64,000 nucleotides of DNA from Hyphomonas sp. (GTDB taxonomy: Bacteria > Pseudomonadota > Alphaproteobacteria > Caulobacterales > Hyphomonadaceae), in the NCBI RefSeq assembly GCF_016125515.1, contig NZ_WGLO01000008.1:62001-126000 (forward strand). The letters run 5' to 3'. The position numbers and the translations under genes were made by a program. The notes below the pieces were generated by a model. The model saw only the letters and a list, made by a program, of their open reading frames with translations. It had not been told where the DNA came from and did no database searches. Positions 43,390 through 53,919 of the stretch are shown one piece after another. Within the stretch, counting starts at the first letter, position 1, and every line of letters starts with the position of its first letter.

Positions 43390-44087
43390 ACCAGAAGATC
43401 CGCGAGATCGCCTTCGATACCGAGACGACAGGCCTTGACCCGGCGCAGGGAGACCGGATCATCGAGCTCGGCGCGGTCGAGCTGATCAATCACATTCCGA
43501 CCGGACGCACGTTCCACACGCGGATCAATCCCGGCAAACCGGTCTCCGAAGCGACGGTGCGTATCACCGGCATCACCGATGACGACCTGAAGGATTGCCC
43601 GCCCTTCGAGCATCCGGACGTTATTGACGCCTTCCTGAGTTTTATCGGCGATGCGACCCTTGTCGCCCACAACGCATCTTTCGACCGGGGCTTCCTCAAC
43701 GCGGAACTGGCCCGTTGTGGGCGCGCGCCGGTCCCGGAAAGCCGATGGGTCGATACGGTCGCCATCGCGAGGAAACGCTTTCCGGGCGCACCCGCCAACC
43801 TTGATGCGCTGTGCAAGCGGTTCGACATCTCGCTCGAAAGCCGCACCTTCCACGGCGCCTTGCTCGACAGCCAGTTGCTGGCCAGCGTCTACCTGGAACT
43901 TCTCGGCGGACGGGCACGCGCCTTCAGTTTCGAAGGCACCGGCGGTCTGGAAGACGGCGCAGTGCGGCCGCTGGCGCGTCAGCGTCCGCAGCCGCTCGCC
44001 CGGTCGATTTCGGCCGACGAGCTCGCCGCGCACGAAGAGCTCATCGAAAAGCTTGGCGCCGGCGCAATCTGGAATGTCGTGCTTTAG
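43386..44087 (+). CDS. dnaQ: DNA polymerase III epsilon (proofreading exonuclease)
   Basis: A 233-residue DEDDh 3'-5' exonuclease subunit. ExoI is [26 protein letters not shown]. ExoII is the Asp in [19 protein letters not shown]. ExoIII is [21 protein letters not shown] with the catalytic His and Asp. The C-terminal tail after residue 190 binds the alpha subunit. It ends the PPSR-maf-aroE-coaE-dnaQ operon; its stop overlaps the stop of convergent secB by 4 nt. Confidence 0.95.
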   Translation: MNQKIREIAFDTETTGLDPAQGDRIIELGAVELINHIPTGRTFHTRINPGKPVSEATVRITGITDDDLKDCPPFEHPDVIDAFLSFIGDATLVAHNASFDRGFLNAELARCGRAPVPESRWVDTVAIARKRFPGAPANLDALCKRFDISLESRTFHGALLDSQLLASVYLELLGGRARAFSFEGTGGLEDGAVRPLARQRPQPLARSISADELAAHEELIEKLGAGAIWNVVL

Positions 44088-44581
44088 CCCTCGGTTGCGG
44101 GCGCGCCGGCGCGTTCAGCAGCCTTGCGATACTGGGCCTGATACAGTTGCACGAAGTCGACCGGATCGATCATCAGGGGCGGGAAGCCGCCCTCACGGGT
44201 GATTTCGGCGATAATCCGGCGTGCGAACGGGAACAGCAGGCGCGGGCACTCGATCAGCAGCATCGGTTCGATCTGCTTCTCGGTGACGTTCGACAGCTGG
44301 AACAGGCCGGCATAGTCGAGTTCGGTGATGAACAGGGTCGTCTCGCCCGCCACCGCCTTGGCGGAGAGCTTCAGCGACACTTCGAACAGGCCGTTTCCGT
44401 CCGCATGCGGCGCGGCGCCGACATCGATGCCCAGGTCGATATTCGGCTGGGTCTGGACCGGAGGGTGGCCGGGGTTTTCGAATGACAGGTCCTTCACATA
44501 CTGGCCAAGCACACGCAGCGACGGAGCGGCCGGGCCCTTGTCTTCAGGCGTGGGGTTTGCGGGCGCGCTGGTATCTGTCAT
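44084..44581 (-). CDS. secB: Protein-export chaperone SecB
   Basis: A 165-residue tetrameric chaperone that keeps preproteins unfolded for SecA. The start after a flexible tail is SLRVLGQYVKDLSFENPGHPP, the SecB hallmark. LFEVSLKLSAKAV and TLFITELDYAGLFQLSNVTEKQIEPMLLIECPRLLFPFARRIIAEITREGGFPPLMIDPVDFVQLY match the core, with the L-L-x-x-x-C-P-x-x-L-F-P-F-x-R motif. Its position next to dnaQ near the origin is as in Caulobacter. Confidence 0.96.
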   Translation of the reverse strand: MTDTSAPANPTPEDKGPAAPSLRVLGQYVKDLSFENPGHPPVQTQPNIDLGIDVGAAPHADGNGLFEVSLKLSAKAVAGETTLFITELDYAGLFQLSNVTEKQIEPMLLIECPRLLFPFARRIIAEITREGGFPPLMIDPVDFVQLYQAQYRKAAERAGAPATEG

Positions 44582-44720
44582 TATCTGTCCTCTACTTTCC
44601 TCGGGGCCGAGCGCCTAACATGCGCCCCTTGGCCGCGCAACGCAAAGGCTGGAACCGGCACGAGGCGTGCACTATCTACCCGCTACCCCCTGTGGAATGC
44701 TTAAGGAACCCGTGTCTGCA

Positions 44721-45335
44721 ATGTCCAATCCCGTGATCGAAGTCCTCATCCTGGCGGCCGTGGCACTTTTCGTGCTGTGGCGTCTCTATGTGGCGCTTGG
44801 CCGGGGAGGGGACGATCGGCCGATGCAGCGTCCGGCACCCGCGCCGGAGCAGCGCGGCAGTGCGCAGGATGCGCCGCCACCGGCCCAGCGCCGCCCCGAT
44901 GTCGAGCGCCCGATGTTCACCGGCCCGGCCGCGGCCGGCCTCGAAGACATCTATGGCGCCGACAGCACGTTCACGGCCGAAGGCTTCCTGCGCGGCGCAA
45001 AGGCCGCTTACCAGATAATCGTCGGCGCCTATGCGCGCGGCGACCGGGCCGGCCTTCGCCCGTTGCTAGACGATGACGTCTACGAAGCCTGGGACGCCGC
45101 GATCTCGGCGCGCGATTCTTCGAATGATCGCCCGTTCGAACTCCTGCGGATCAAGCGCGCCGAGATCGAAAAAGCAGAACTCGACGCCGGCATCGCCCGC
45201 GTCTGGGTGCGCTACGAAGCCGATCTCGGCGATGGCGAGACCACCCGCACGGCCAAGGAAATCTGGACGTTCAAGCGCGAAGTGGCCTCCAGCGACCCCA
45301 ACTGGCTGCTCGACGACGTCGACGTCGCGGCCTGA
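44721..45335 (+). CDS. Tim44/TimA-like inner-membrane protein
   Basis: A 204-residue protein with one N-terminal transmembrane helix (VIEVLILAAVALFVLWRLYVAL), a Pro-rich low-complexity linker, and a C-terminal Tim44-like domain (TFTAEGFLRGAKAAYQIIVGAYARGDRAGLRPLLDDDVYEAW, then WTFKREVASSDPNWLLDDVDVA). Bacterial relatives (TimA) are bound to the inner membrane. In alphaproteobacteria the gene regularly sits beside secB and mltA, as here. ATG 44721 is chosen; GTG 44712 is the alternative nearest to the AAGGAA site. Confidence 0.88.
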   Translation: MSNPVIEVLILAAVALFVLWRLYVALGRGGDDRPMQRPAPAPEQRGSAQDAPPPAQRRPDVERPMFTGPAAAGLEDIYGADSTFTAEGFLRGAKAAYQIIVGAYARGDRAGLRPLLDDDVYEAWDAAISARDSSNDRPFELLRIKRAEIEKAELDAGIARVWVRYEADLGDGETTRTAKEIWTFKREVASSDPNWLLDDVDVAA

Positions 45336-45421
45336 TCCACTCGCCTGAACCACAGCTGCGCTCGCGCGCCGGGTGAATCGCCGGGTGACAGGCGGGCGCT
45401 TTCTGCGGCATATCCGGCGAC

Positions 45422-46623
45422 ATGCGCCGTCTCAGAATCCTGCTTCCCGTCCTCCTGATGCTTGCCGGTTGCCAGACGCAGCCCGCCCCGATTGTCATTC
45501 CGGGCGGCCTCGGCCCTGGCACGGTCCTGCCGTCGGCGAACCCCGCAACCTATCGCGAGCTTCCCGGCTGGAGCGCGGCTTCGCTCGCCGCGCCGCTGCA
45601 GGCTTTCCGGCGCACCTGTGACCGTTTCAGCCGCCGCGCCTGGGATGCGCCGCTGTCGAAGAGCGCGCCCTGGGCCGGTACCGCGCAGGATTGGGCGCCA
45701 GGCTGCGAAGCCCTGATCGCGGCGCGCGACGAAGCGGCGGCCCGCATCATCTTCGAGACGCAGTTTGTCCCGCTCGAGATCATCGACCGGGAGGGTAAGC
45801 CGCGTTTCACCGGCTATTACGAGCCCTTGTACGAAGCCCGGCACACGCCGGAACCGCCGTTCACCGAACCGGTCTTTGCCGTGCCATCGGACTTCGTGGC
45901 CAATGGCGACCAGCCGCTGCAACGCCTGCCGGACGGGTCCACCCGGCCTTATCCGGCCCGGTCCGAGATCACGGCGCGGGGCGGGCAGGCGATTGCCTAT
46001 GCCCATCCTTCGGACGTCTTCTTCCTGCAGGTCCAGGGTTCCGGCCGTCTGACCTTTCCGGACGGCACCACACTGCGCGCCGCCTACGCCGCCCATAACG
46101 GCCAGCCGTTCAAATCGGTCGCCAACTGGCTGATCCAGACCGGCCGCATCACCAAGGCCGAAGGCTCGATGCAGGGTATCCGGGCCTGGATGGACCGCTC
46201 CAGCGCCGCCGAAGTGCGCGAGGCGATGAACATCAATCCGCGTTTCGTCTTCTTCCAGTCGCTTCCCGAGGGCGATCCTACCCTTGGCCCGAACGGCGCC
46301 CACAATGTGTCGCTGACACCGCTTGGCTCAATGGCGGTCGATCCGGAATTCCATGCGCTTGGCGTGCCGATGTTCGTGCAGACCACGGCGCCCGGCCTGG
46401 GCGGCCAATGGTCCGGCCTGTTGATCGCGCAGGACACGGGCGGCGCCATCAAGGGCCCGGTGCGCGGCGACATCTATTTCGGCACCGGCCACGATGCCGG
46501 CAATCGCGCGGGCACCATGAACGCACCCGGCCGGCTCTGGGTCCTGCTGCCGCGCGCCGTGGCCGAGCGGATGTTCGCCGCCGGTCTGGTCGCGGGTCTG
46601 CCCGACTCAGGACACGCAGGCGG

Positions 46624-46627
<4 letters not shown>
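45422..46627 (+). CDS. mltA: Membrane-bound lytic murein transglycosylase A
   Basis: A 401-residue lipoprotein with the lipobox LMLAGCQTQ (Cys17). The MltA double-psi-barrel domain includes FTGYYEPLYEARHTPEPPF, PYPARSEI, AYAHPSDVFFLQVQGSGRLTFPDG and AYAAHNGQPFKSVANWL, and the catalytic-Asp 3D region GLLIAQDTGGAIKGPVRGDIYFGTGHDAG. It cleaves the glycan strand with anhydro-muramyl formation. ATGA overlap links it to the Smr gene. Confidence 0.94.
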
Positions 46628-48203
<1,576 letters not shown>

Positions 48204-48878
48204 TTACTCGAAGTCGCGGAACACATCGTCGGCCGAGATGCTCTTCTTGTAAGAGTCCTCGGGCTCCGCCTCAGGCTCGAAGGCCGGGGTGTCCTGCGCA
48301 GGTGCAAGGCCCGGGCCTTCCGAACGGGCGGCTTTCTCGGCGTCCATTTTGCGGCGCTTGTCGGCGGCCTTCGCGATCACTTCGTCGAGTTCGATCTGCG
48401 AGCACAGACCCAGCGTTACCGGGTCGACCGGTTTGATGTTGGACGCGTTCCAGTGCGACTTGTCGCGCACGTTGTTGATCGTCGCCTTGGTCGTGCCGAT
48501 CAGCTTGATCACCTGGGCGTCGGAAACTTCCGGGTGGTTGCGGATGAACCAGGCGACAGCGTCCGGCTTGTCGGCGCGGCGGATGACCGGCGTATAGCGG
48601 CTGCCTTTACGCTTGGGCTGCGGGATGTGATCGATCCGCGAGTCGGCGATCTTCAGCTCATGGTCCGGGTTCTCTTCGCCCTTCTTGATTTCCTCGCGCG
48701 AGAGAATGCCGCCGGCGATCGGGTCGACGCCGCGCATGTTCTCGGCCACATCGCCGTCGGCAATGCCCTTAACTTCGAGGTGATGCAGGCCGCAGAATTT
48801 CGCGATCTGCGCAAAGGTCAGCGTGGTGTTGTCGAGCAGCCAGACCGCAGTGGCGCGGGGCATCAGAACGTCGGACAT
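48204..48878 (-). CDS. trcR: Cell-cycle transcriptional regulator TrcR (DUF1013)
   Basis: A 224-residue DUF1013 protein. The start VLMPRATAVWLLDNTTLTFAQIAKFCGLHHLEVKGIADGDVA is diagnostic, followed by the HTH-like VSDAQVIKLIGTTKATINNVRDKSHWNASNIKPVDPVTLGLCSQIELD. In Caulobacter the family member TrcR associates with transcription of cell-cycle genes. The C-terminus is acidic and low complexity. ATG 48878 has AGGAG upstream. A strong hairpin lies 41 nt before the start (48920-48946). Confidence 0.9.
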   Translation of the reverse strand: MSDVLMPRATAVWLLDNTTLTFAQIAKFCGLHHLEVKGIADGDVAENMRGVDPIAGGILSREEIKKGEENPDHELKIADSRIDHIPQPKRKGSRYTPVIRRADKPDAVAWFIRNHPEVSDAQVIKLIGTTKATINNVRDKSHWNASNIKPVDPVTLGLCSQIELDEVIAKAADKRRKMDAEKAARSEGPGLAPAQDTPAFEPEAEPEDSYKKSISADDVFRDFE

Positions 48879-48919
48879 CGGTATTCTCCTGAATTCGTGT
48901 TTGCCGCCTGAAATGCAGC

Positions 48920-48946
48920 CGCCCGGCACTTGGGGTGCCGGGCGGG
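48920..48946 (-). terminator. GC hairpin between the PIG3-type gene and trcR
   Basis: An 11-bp perfect stem (CCGCCCGGCAC with GTGCCGGGCGG) and a five-base loop. It could terminate the upstream oxidoreductase transcript, but no T tract follows. Alternatively it lies in the trcR 5' leader, since only about 40 nt remain to the ATG. Confidence 0.45.
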
Positions 48947-49032
48947 TCGGGTCCAGGACAGCTGGTACCTTGCAGAGGGCTATACGTCAGATGTGCGCCG
49001 GTGGGAAGGGACCGGGTGGATTCGGCCCGAAA

Positions 49033-50007
49033 TCACGGTCTGAGCAGGATTTTCCCCGAATGTCCGCCACTGGCCATCCGGGCCAGGGCGGCCTCGGCCT
49101 CGGCCAGCGGGAAGGCGCCGTCGAGCACCGGCTTGATCCGCCCCGAGATCACATGCGGCCAGAAATCGCGCTCCACCGCATCCCGGATCCGGCGCTTTTC
49201 CGCCAGCGGCCGGGCGCGCAGTGTGGTCGCCAGGATCGACAGACGCTTCATCAGCACCGGCGCGAAGTTCACGCTCGCGGCAAAGCCGTCCTGATAGGCA
49301 ATGTTGATGATCCGGCCATCGACTTTTGCAGCGGAGATATTCTTCTGGATGTAGTCGCCGCCGACCATGTCCAGCGTGACGTCCGCGCCGCCTGCCGCCT
49401 TCACGATCTCCTCGAACGCCTCGGTACGGTAATTGATGGCGCGGGTGGCACCAAGTTCACGGGCCAGCGCACACTTTTCGTCTGATCCGGCGGTGCCGAA
49501 GATCGGGTTTGCGCCCCAGACCTTCGCCATCTGCAATGCCATCACCCCGATGCCGCTGGTCGCGCCGTGGCAGAGGAATGACTCGCCCGGCTTCAGGCCG
49601 GCCCGGTCGAACACGTTAGCCCATACGGTGAACAGGGCTTCGGGAAAGCAGCAGGCCAGCGTCAGGTCGAACCCCGCCGGCACCGGTAGCACCGAGCCTT
49701 CGTCCACCACCGTATGCGTGGCATAGCCGCCGCCGCCGAGCAGCGCGGCCACCCGGTCGCCCACCTTGAACCGTGTCGTCTCGGCGCCCACCGCCGCCAC
49801 AATGCCCGAGACCTCAAGCCCGAGGATCGGGGAGGCCCCTGCGGGCGGCGGATAATTGCCGGATTTCTGCGCCAGGTCGGCCCGGTTCAGGCCCGCTGCC
49901 GCCACCTCGATCAGCACTTCGTGCGGACCCGGCTCCGGCCGGGGCATCTCGGTCAGAACCAGCGGTTCGCCTGCCGCTGCTGCCGCGGCTTTCATCATGG
50001 CTGTCAT
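49033..50007 (-). CDS. NAD(P)H quinone oxidoreductase, PIG3 family
   Basis: A 324-residue zinc-independent medium-chain dehydrogenase. GPHEVLIEVAAAGLNRADLAQKSGNYPPPAGASPILGLEVSGIV is the PIG3/quinone-reductase signature (N-R-A-D). ESFLCHGATSGIGVMALQMAKVWG is the cofactor fold, and RELGATRAINYRTE follows. The end AALARMASGGHSGKILLRP matches the family. It reduces quinones or related carbonyls with NADPH. It diverges from the DUF1192-rcdA pair. Confidence 0.92.
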   Translation of the reverse strand: MTAMMKAAAAAAGEPLVLTEMPRPEPGPHEVLIEVAAAGLNRADLAQKSGNYPPPAGASPILGLEVSGIVAAVGAETTRFKVGDRVAALLGGGGYATHTVVDEGSVLPVPAGFDLTLACCFPEALFTVWANVFDRAGLKPGESFLCHGATSGIGVMALQMAKVWGANPIFGTAGSDEKCALARELGATRAINYRTEAFEEIVKAAGGADVTLDMVGGDYIQKNISAAKVDGRIINIAYQDGFAASVNFAPVLMKRLSILATTLRARPLAEKRRIRDAVERDFWPHVISGRIKPVLDGAFPLAEAEAALARMASGGHSGKILLRP

Positions 50008-50102
50008 GTCGGCGCCTCCGGAAGGAAAGGGGGAACGTGGATTTCGAGTCGCATCTAACCGGTCTTTCTGCTTTCTTGAAACTCCAAACGGGAGGAAAGC
50101 CC

Positions 50103-50288
50103 ATGGCCGTGTCCGATGAAGAACCGGTGCTGATCAAGCGCCCGCAATCGCTCGACCAGATGTCGGTCGCCGAACTGGAAGTGCGCATCGAACAGCTGAA
50201 GGCGGAAATCGCAGCCTGCGAAACCGAAATCGAACGCAAGAAGGCGCAGAAACGCGCCGCCGATGCGTTGTTTGGTGGCGGCAGTTAA
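50103..50288 (+). CDS. DUF1192 protein
   Basis: A 61-residue acidic/helical protein. The middle SLDQMSVAELEVRIEQLKAEIAACETEIERKKAQKRAADALF matches DUF1192, a short alphaproteobacterial coiled-coil family. ATG 50103 is preceded by GGGAGGAAAGCCC, a good ribosome site. It lies 63 nt before rcdA and could be cotranscribed. Function unknown. Confidence 0.85.
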   Translation: MAVSDEEPVLIKRPQSLDQMSVAELEVRIEQLKAEIAACETEIERKKAQKRAADALFGGGS

Positions 50289-50351
50289 GTCTCGCGAAAG
50301 GGCTGGGAGGCTAGGGTTCGATGTTGCAGACGGATGGCCGGAGGGGCGCAC

Positions 50352-50897
50352 ATGGCAGAAACTGATCCGCTGGAACCAGTGACGACGCCGGAACACTTCA
50401 CAGGCGGCAAGCTGTTCGACACCGTATTTTCGCGCGGTATGGCTCTGGTCGAGGAAACGGCCTCCTATCTCGACGGCCCTGGCCGCGATCAGGCGAAGAC
50501 GCTGCCCCGCGATGCAAGCCTGACCTACTCCGCCTGGAGCATGGAGCTCACGACGCGCCTGATGCAGGCGGCGTCTTGGCTGGTGATGCAGAAAGCCGTG
50601 CGCGACGGCGAAATGCGCCGCGAAGATGCGAGCGCCCGCAAGTACCGGATCAAGCGCGACGAACCGCCCCTGAATCCCGAAGCGCAGCGCAGCCGCGGTT
50701 TGCCGCCCCGTTTCCTCGATCTCGTGGGCCGCGCCGAGGCGCTCTATGAGCAGATCTGCCGGCTCGATGAGGCCCTCTATCAGGGCACCAAGACGAAAAC
50801 GGCGTCGAATCCCGTGTCGGACCAGATCGCGCAGCTCCAGAAAGCGGCCGAAACCGGTGCGTTCGATCCCCTGATGGTCTGGCGCCGCTCGAAGTAG
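50352..50897 (+). CDS. rcdA: Protease adaptor RcdA (DUF1465)
   Basis: A 181-residue DUF1465 protein. The three-helix core includes GKLFDTVFSRGMALVEETASYLDG, YSAWSMELTTRLMQAASWLVMQKAV and FLDLVGRAEALYEQICRLDEALY. In Caulobacter, RcdA bridges ClpX-CpdR to clients and helps degrade CtrA at the swarmer-to-stalked transition, so the gene fits the CtrA boxes seen elsewhere in the window. ATG 50352 is chosen; an earlier start 50334 adds six residues. It converges on the ABC permease with 18 nt between. Confidence 0.88.
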   Translation: MAETDPLEPVTTPEHFTGGKLFDTVFSRGMALVEETASYLDGPGRDQAKTLPRDASLTYSAWSMELTTRLMQAASWLVMQKAVRDGEMRREDASARKYRIKRDEPPLNPEAQRSRGLPPRFLDLVGRAEALYEQICRLDEALYQGTKTKTASNPVSDQIAQLQKAAETGAFDPLMVWRRSK

Positions 50898-50915
50898 CCC
50901 CTGGCCGCGCGCGTA

Positions 50916-52055
50916 TCAGTCCAGCGTCCTGCGATACCGCAGCATGGCGATCGCCGTGACGGCGGCGGTGAAAAGGCTCATCATCAGGAACGGGGCGTGC
51001 AGCTGTTCAAAGCTCGCGTCCTTCAGCATAACGCCCCGCACGATGCGCAGGAAATGCGTCAACGGAAGCACCTCGCCGATGGACTGGGCCCAGCCCGGCA
51101 TGCCGCGAAACGGGAACATGAATCCAGACAGCAGCAGGGAAGGCAGGAAGAAGAAGAACGTCAGCTGCATCGCCTGCATCTGCGATTTGGCGATTGTCGA
51201 GAACGTGAAGCCAAGCGCGAGGTTGGCGATCACGAAGATCGTCACTCCCAGCAGCAGCACCCACAGGGATCCGGCGAACGGCACGTGGAACAGCACCTGC
51301 GCAGCGATGAGGATCACGGCCGTTTGCATCGCACCCACCAGCACATAGGGCAGGATCTTGCCGAGCATGACCTCGCCCGGCCGGGCGGGCATGGCCAGCA
51401 GGTTCTCCATCGTTCCTTGTTCCACCTCGCGGGTCATCGCCATACCGGTGATCATCACCAGCGTCATGGTCAGGATCACGCCGAGCAGGCCGGGCACGAT
51501 ATTGTAGCTGGTGATCCGTTCCGGGTTGAAATTCGGCTGCAGCACCAGTTCGAACGGATCACTTTCGCCGGCCTGCGTGATCGTTACGTCCTTGAGATCA
51601 TGGCGCAGTGATTGCGAAAGGATCGTCTGCGCAAGGAACAGCGCATTCGAGGAGGCCGAGGGGTCCGAAGCGTCCGCCTCGATCAGGATCTGGGGATGAT
51701 CGCCGCGGATCAGACCGCGCGTGAAGCCGGCGGGAATCGACACCACAAACGCAACCTTGCCTTCAGCCAGCAGGTCCGCGCTCTGACGCGGATCATCCGT
51801 AGAAAGAACGAAATCATAATAGCCTGACGTCTCCAGCGATTTCACTAGTGTGCGCACGATGGGTGTGTTCTCTTCCACCACCAGCGCCGCCGGCAGGTGT
51901 TTCGGATCGGTATTGATGGCGAAACCGAACAGGATCAGCTGCACGATCGGTATGCCGAACATCATCCCAAAGGTCAGCCGGTCGCGGCGCATCTGGACGA
52001 GTTCTTTCATGAACACGGCCCAGACGCGGGACAGGGACGCCAGCACCCGGTTCAT
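50916..52055 (-). CDS. ABC-2 type export permease (YhhJ/YbhS-like)
   Basis: A 379-residue inner-membrane permease. One N-terminal transmembrane helix after MKELVQMRRDRLTFGMMFGIPIVQLILFGFAINTDP is followed by a large periplasmic domain (about residues 50-180). A C-terminal five-helix bundle contains MAMTREVEQGTMENLLAMPARPGEVMLGKILPYV, the ABC-2 signature. The final part FMFPFRGMPGWAQSIGEVLPLTHFLRIVRGVMLK is typical. With the ATPase, HlyD-like protein and TetR it forms a YbhFSR-like exporter for drugs or lipophilic compounds. Overlaps the ATPase by 4 nt. Confidence 0.92.
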   Translation of the reverse strand: MNRVLASLSRVWAVFMKELVQMRRDRLTFGMMFGIPIVQLILFGFAINTDPKHLPAALVVEENTPIVRTLVKSLETSGYYDFVLSTDDPRQSADLLAEGKVAFVVSIPAGFTRGLIRGDHPQILIEADASDPSASSNALFLAQTILSQSLRHDLKDVTITQAGESDPFELVLQPNFNPERITSYNIVPGLLGVILTMTLVMITGMAMTREVEQGTMENLLAMPARPGEVMLGKILPYVLVGAMQTAVILIAAQVLFHVPFAGSLWVLLLGVTIFVIANLALGFTFSTIAKSQMQAMQLTFFFFLPSLLLSGFMFPFRGMPGWAQSIGEVLPLTHFLRIVRGVMLKDASFEQLHAPFLMMSLFTAAVTAIAMLRYRRTLD

Positions 52056-52987
52056 GCGTGCACCCGCGTATCTGCCCCGGCTTCCGACATCAGCGCGATG
52101 AAGGCATCCTCAAGGCTCGGGCGGACTTCCTGCCAAACGACATCCGACGCCCCGACGCTGGCGAGGCCGGCCTGCAGCTTTGAGCGGTCCTTGCCGCTGA
52201 CATGCAGCGCCGCGCCGAAATAGGCGACATGATCCAGACCCGGCTTGCCTTTCAGCAGCTCGGACAGGCGCCGCACATCCGCGCCTTCGCCCCGGAAGGT
52301 GATCAGGCCCGACCGCGCGAGGATGTCCTCGACCCGCCCTTCAGCGATCTTCTTTCCGTTGGCCAGATAGGCAATCCGGTCGCAGCGCTCGGCCTCGTCC
52401 ATGTAATGTGTAGACACCAGCACGGTCATGCCATCGCTCGCGAAGGCGTGGATCTCGTCCCAGAATTCACGCCGGGCGAGGGGGTCCACCCCGGCGGTGG
52501 GTTCATCGAGCAGCAGAAGTTGCGGCCGGTGCATCGTCACCGCCGCCAGCGCCATGCGTTGTTTCCAGCCACCCGACAGCGCACCCGCCAACTGCCCCTG
52601 CCGGTGCGTCAGGCCCAGCTTGTCCAGCGTTTCGTCCACGGTCGGCTTGAGATCGGGTAGGCGGTAGAGCCGGGCAACGAATTCGAGATTCTCGCGGATC
52701 GTCATATCGCTCCAGAACGAGAATTTCTGCGTCATGTACCCGGTACGCGCCTTGATCCGGTCCGTATCGCGGCGGATGTCGAACCCGAGACAGGTGCCTT
52801 CGCCCTCGGTGGCTTTTAGCAGGCCGCAGATCATGCGGATCGTCGTGGTCTTGCCTGACCCGTTCGGCCCGAGGAACCCCCACACCGCGCCGCGCGGCAT
52901 CTGGATGTCGACGCCGCCGACCGCGGTCTTGTTGGCGAACCGTTTGACCAGGCCGCGGACGTCGATGGCGAGTTCGTCGTTCACCAA
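52052..52987 (-). CDS. ABC transporter ATPase (multidrug export type)
   Basis: A 311-residue ATPase. Walker A is GFLGPNGSGKTTTIRMI. The Q-loop lies in GYMTQKFSFWSDMTIRENL. The signature is GALSGGWKQRMALAAVTMH (L-S-G-G). Walker B is LLLLDEPTAGVDP, then STHYMDEAERCDRIAYLANG holds the H-loop. A C-terminal regulatory tail follows. Overlaps hlyD-like by 7 nt and the permease by 4 nt. Confidence 0.94.
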   Translation of the reverse strand: MVNDELAIDVRGLVKRFANKTAVGGVDIQMPRGAVWGFLGPNGSGKTTTIRMICGLLKATEGEGTCLGFDIRRDTDRIKARTGYMTQKFSFWSDMTIRENLEFVARLYRLPDLKPTVDETLDKLGLTHRQGQLAGALSGGWKQRMALAAVTMHRPQLLLLDEPTAGVDPLARREFWDEIHAFASDGMTVLVSTHYMDEAERCDRIAYLANGKKIAEGRVEDILARSGLITFRGEGADVRRLSELLKGKPGLDHVAYFGAALHVSGKDRSKLQAGLASVGASDVVWQEVRPSLEDAFIALMSEAGADTRVHA

Positions 52988-53919
52988 CTCACCTCGACGG
53001 GCAAGCCGGGATGCAGGCCCATGCCCGCCGGCAGGCGCGCTTCGACCACGAAGACGAGCTTTTGCCGGGCGTCGCGGGAATAGATCACTGGCGGCGTGAA
53101 CTCCGCCGTCGCGGAGATATAGCTGATCGATGCGTCCACTGGCTGCGCGAGTCCATCGGCCTTGACGCGCACGGTCTGCCCGACCTGCAATGACGGAAGC
53201 TCCGCCTGCGGAACGAAGAAGCGCACCTTCAGCCCGTCGTCCGGAAGCAGCGCGATCACCGGCGTGCCGGGGGTCACATATTCACCGGGACGCCGGAACA
53301 CATCTTCCACTCGTCCGGCGGCGCCTGCCGTCACGTCCCGCTGGTCGAGGCGATATTGCGCGCTTTCGCGGGTCGCTTCGGCGGCGGCAATGGCGGCCGC
53401 GGCGGCGTCGCGCTGCGCTGGGCGCGCGGCAAGGCGTGCTACCGCAATCGCCTGTTCAGCAGCCTTCACGGCCGCTTCTGCCGTCTTGAAATCCGCTTCG
53501 GCCCGGTCGCCGGCGGCCTTTGACGCGACCTGCTTTTCGACAAGCTGGCGGGTGCGTGCGCGCTCGGCTGCGGCTTCCTCCGCGCGGGCGCGGGCTTCGT
53601 CGAGCCGGGCCTGCAAGGCCAGGATCTCGGCGGTGCGCGCGCCGGTCGAGGTATCGCGCGATTGCGCCGTTGCCTGAAGGATGCGCGCTTCGGCATCAGA
53701 GACGCCCGCCTGCTGCGCCGTCCGGTCCAGCCGGAACAGGACGTCGCCTTCGCTGACCCGGCTGCCGGGCTCGACGGCGGTTTCGATGATCCAGCCGGCA
53801 TCCGGAGCCGCCACATAGCGCCAATCGGCTTCGACATAGCCGATATGGAGGTCGTCTGGCGCAGCCGGCGTGCAGGCCGCCAGCACGGCGGCGCAGAGGA
53901 GGATCGGTAGCCGATTCAT
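52981..53919 (-). CDS. HlyD-family membrane-fusion lipoprotein
   Basis: A 312-residue periplasmic adaptor. The signal and lipobox are LLCAAVLAACTPAAP (Cys16). VEADWRYVAAPDAGWIIETAVEPGSRVSEGDVLFRLD is the first lipoyl half, and a long coiled coil (about residues 75-175, rich in Ala/Glu/Arg) follows. DVTAGAAGRVEDVFRRPGEYVTPGTPVIALLP is the second lipoyl half, then barrel domains. It links the ABC exporter to the outer membrane. ATGA overlap with the TetR gene upstream. Confidence 0.92.
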   Translation of the reverse strand: MNRLPILLCAAVLAACTPAAPDDLHIGYVEADWRYVAAPDAGWIIETAVEPGSRVSEGDVLFRLDRTAQQAGVSDAEARILQATAQSRDTSTGARTAEILALQARLDEARARAEEAAAERARTRQLVEKQVASKAAGDRAEADFKTAEAAVKAAEQAIAVARLAARPAQRDAAAAAIAAAEATRESAQYRLDQRDVTAGAAGRVEDVFRRPGEYVTPGTPVIALLPDDGLKVRFFVPQAELPSLQVGQTVRVKADGLAQPVDASISYISATAEFTPPVIYSRDARQKLVFVVEARLPAGMGLHPGLPVEVSW

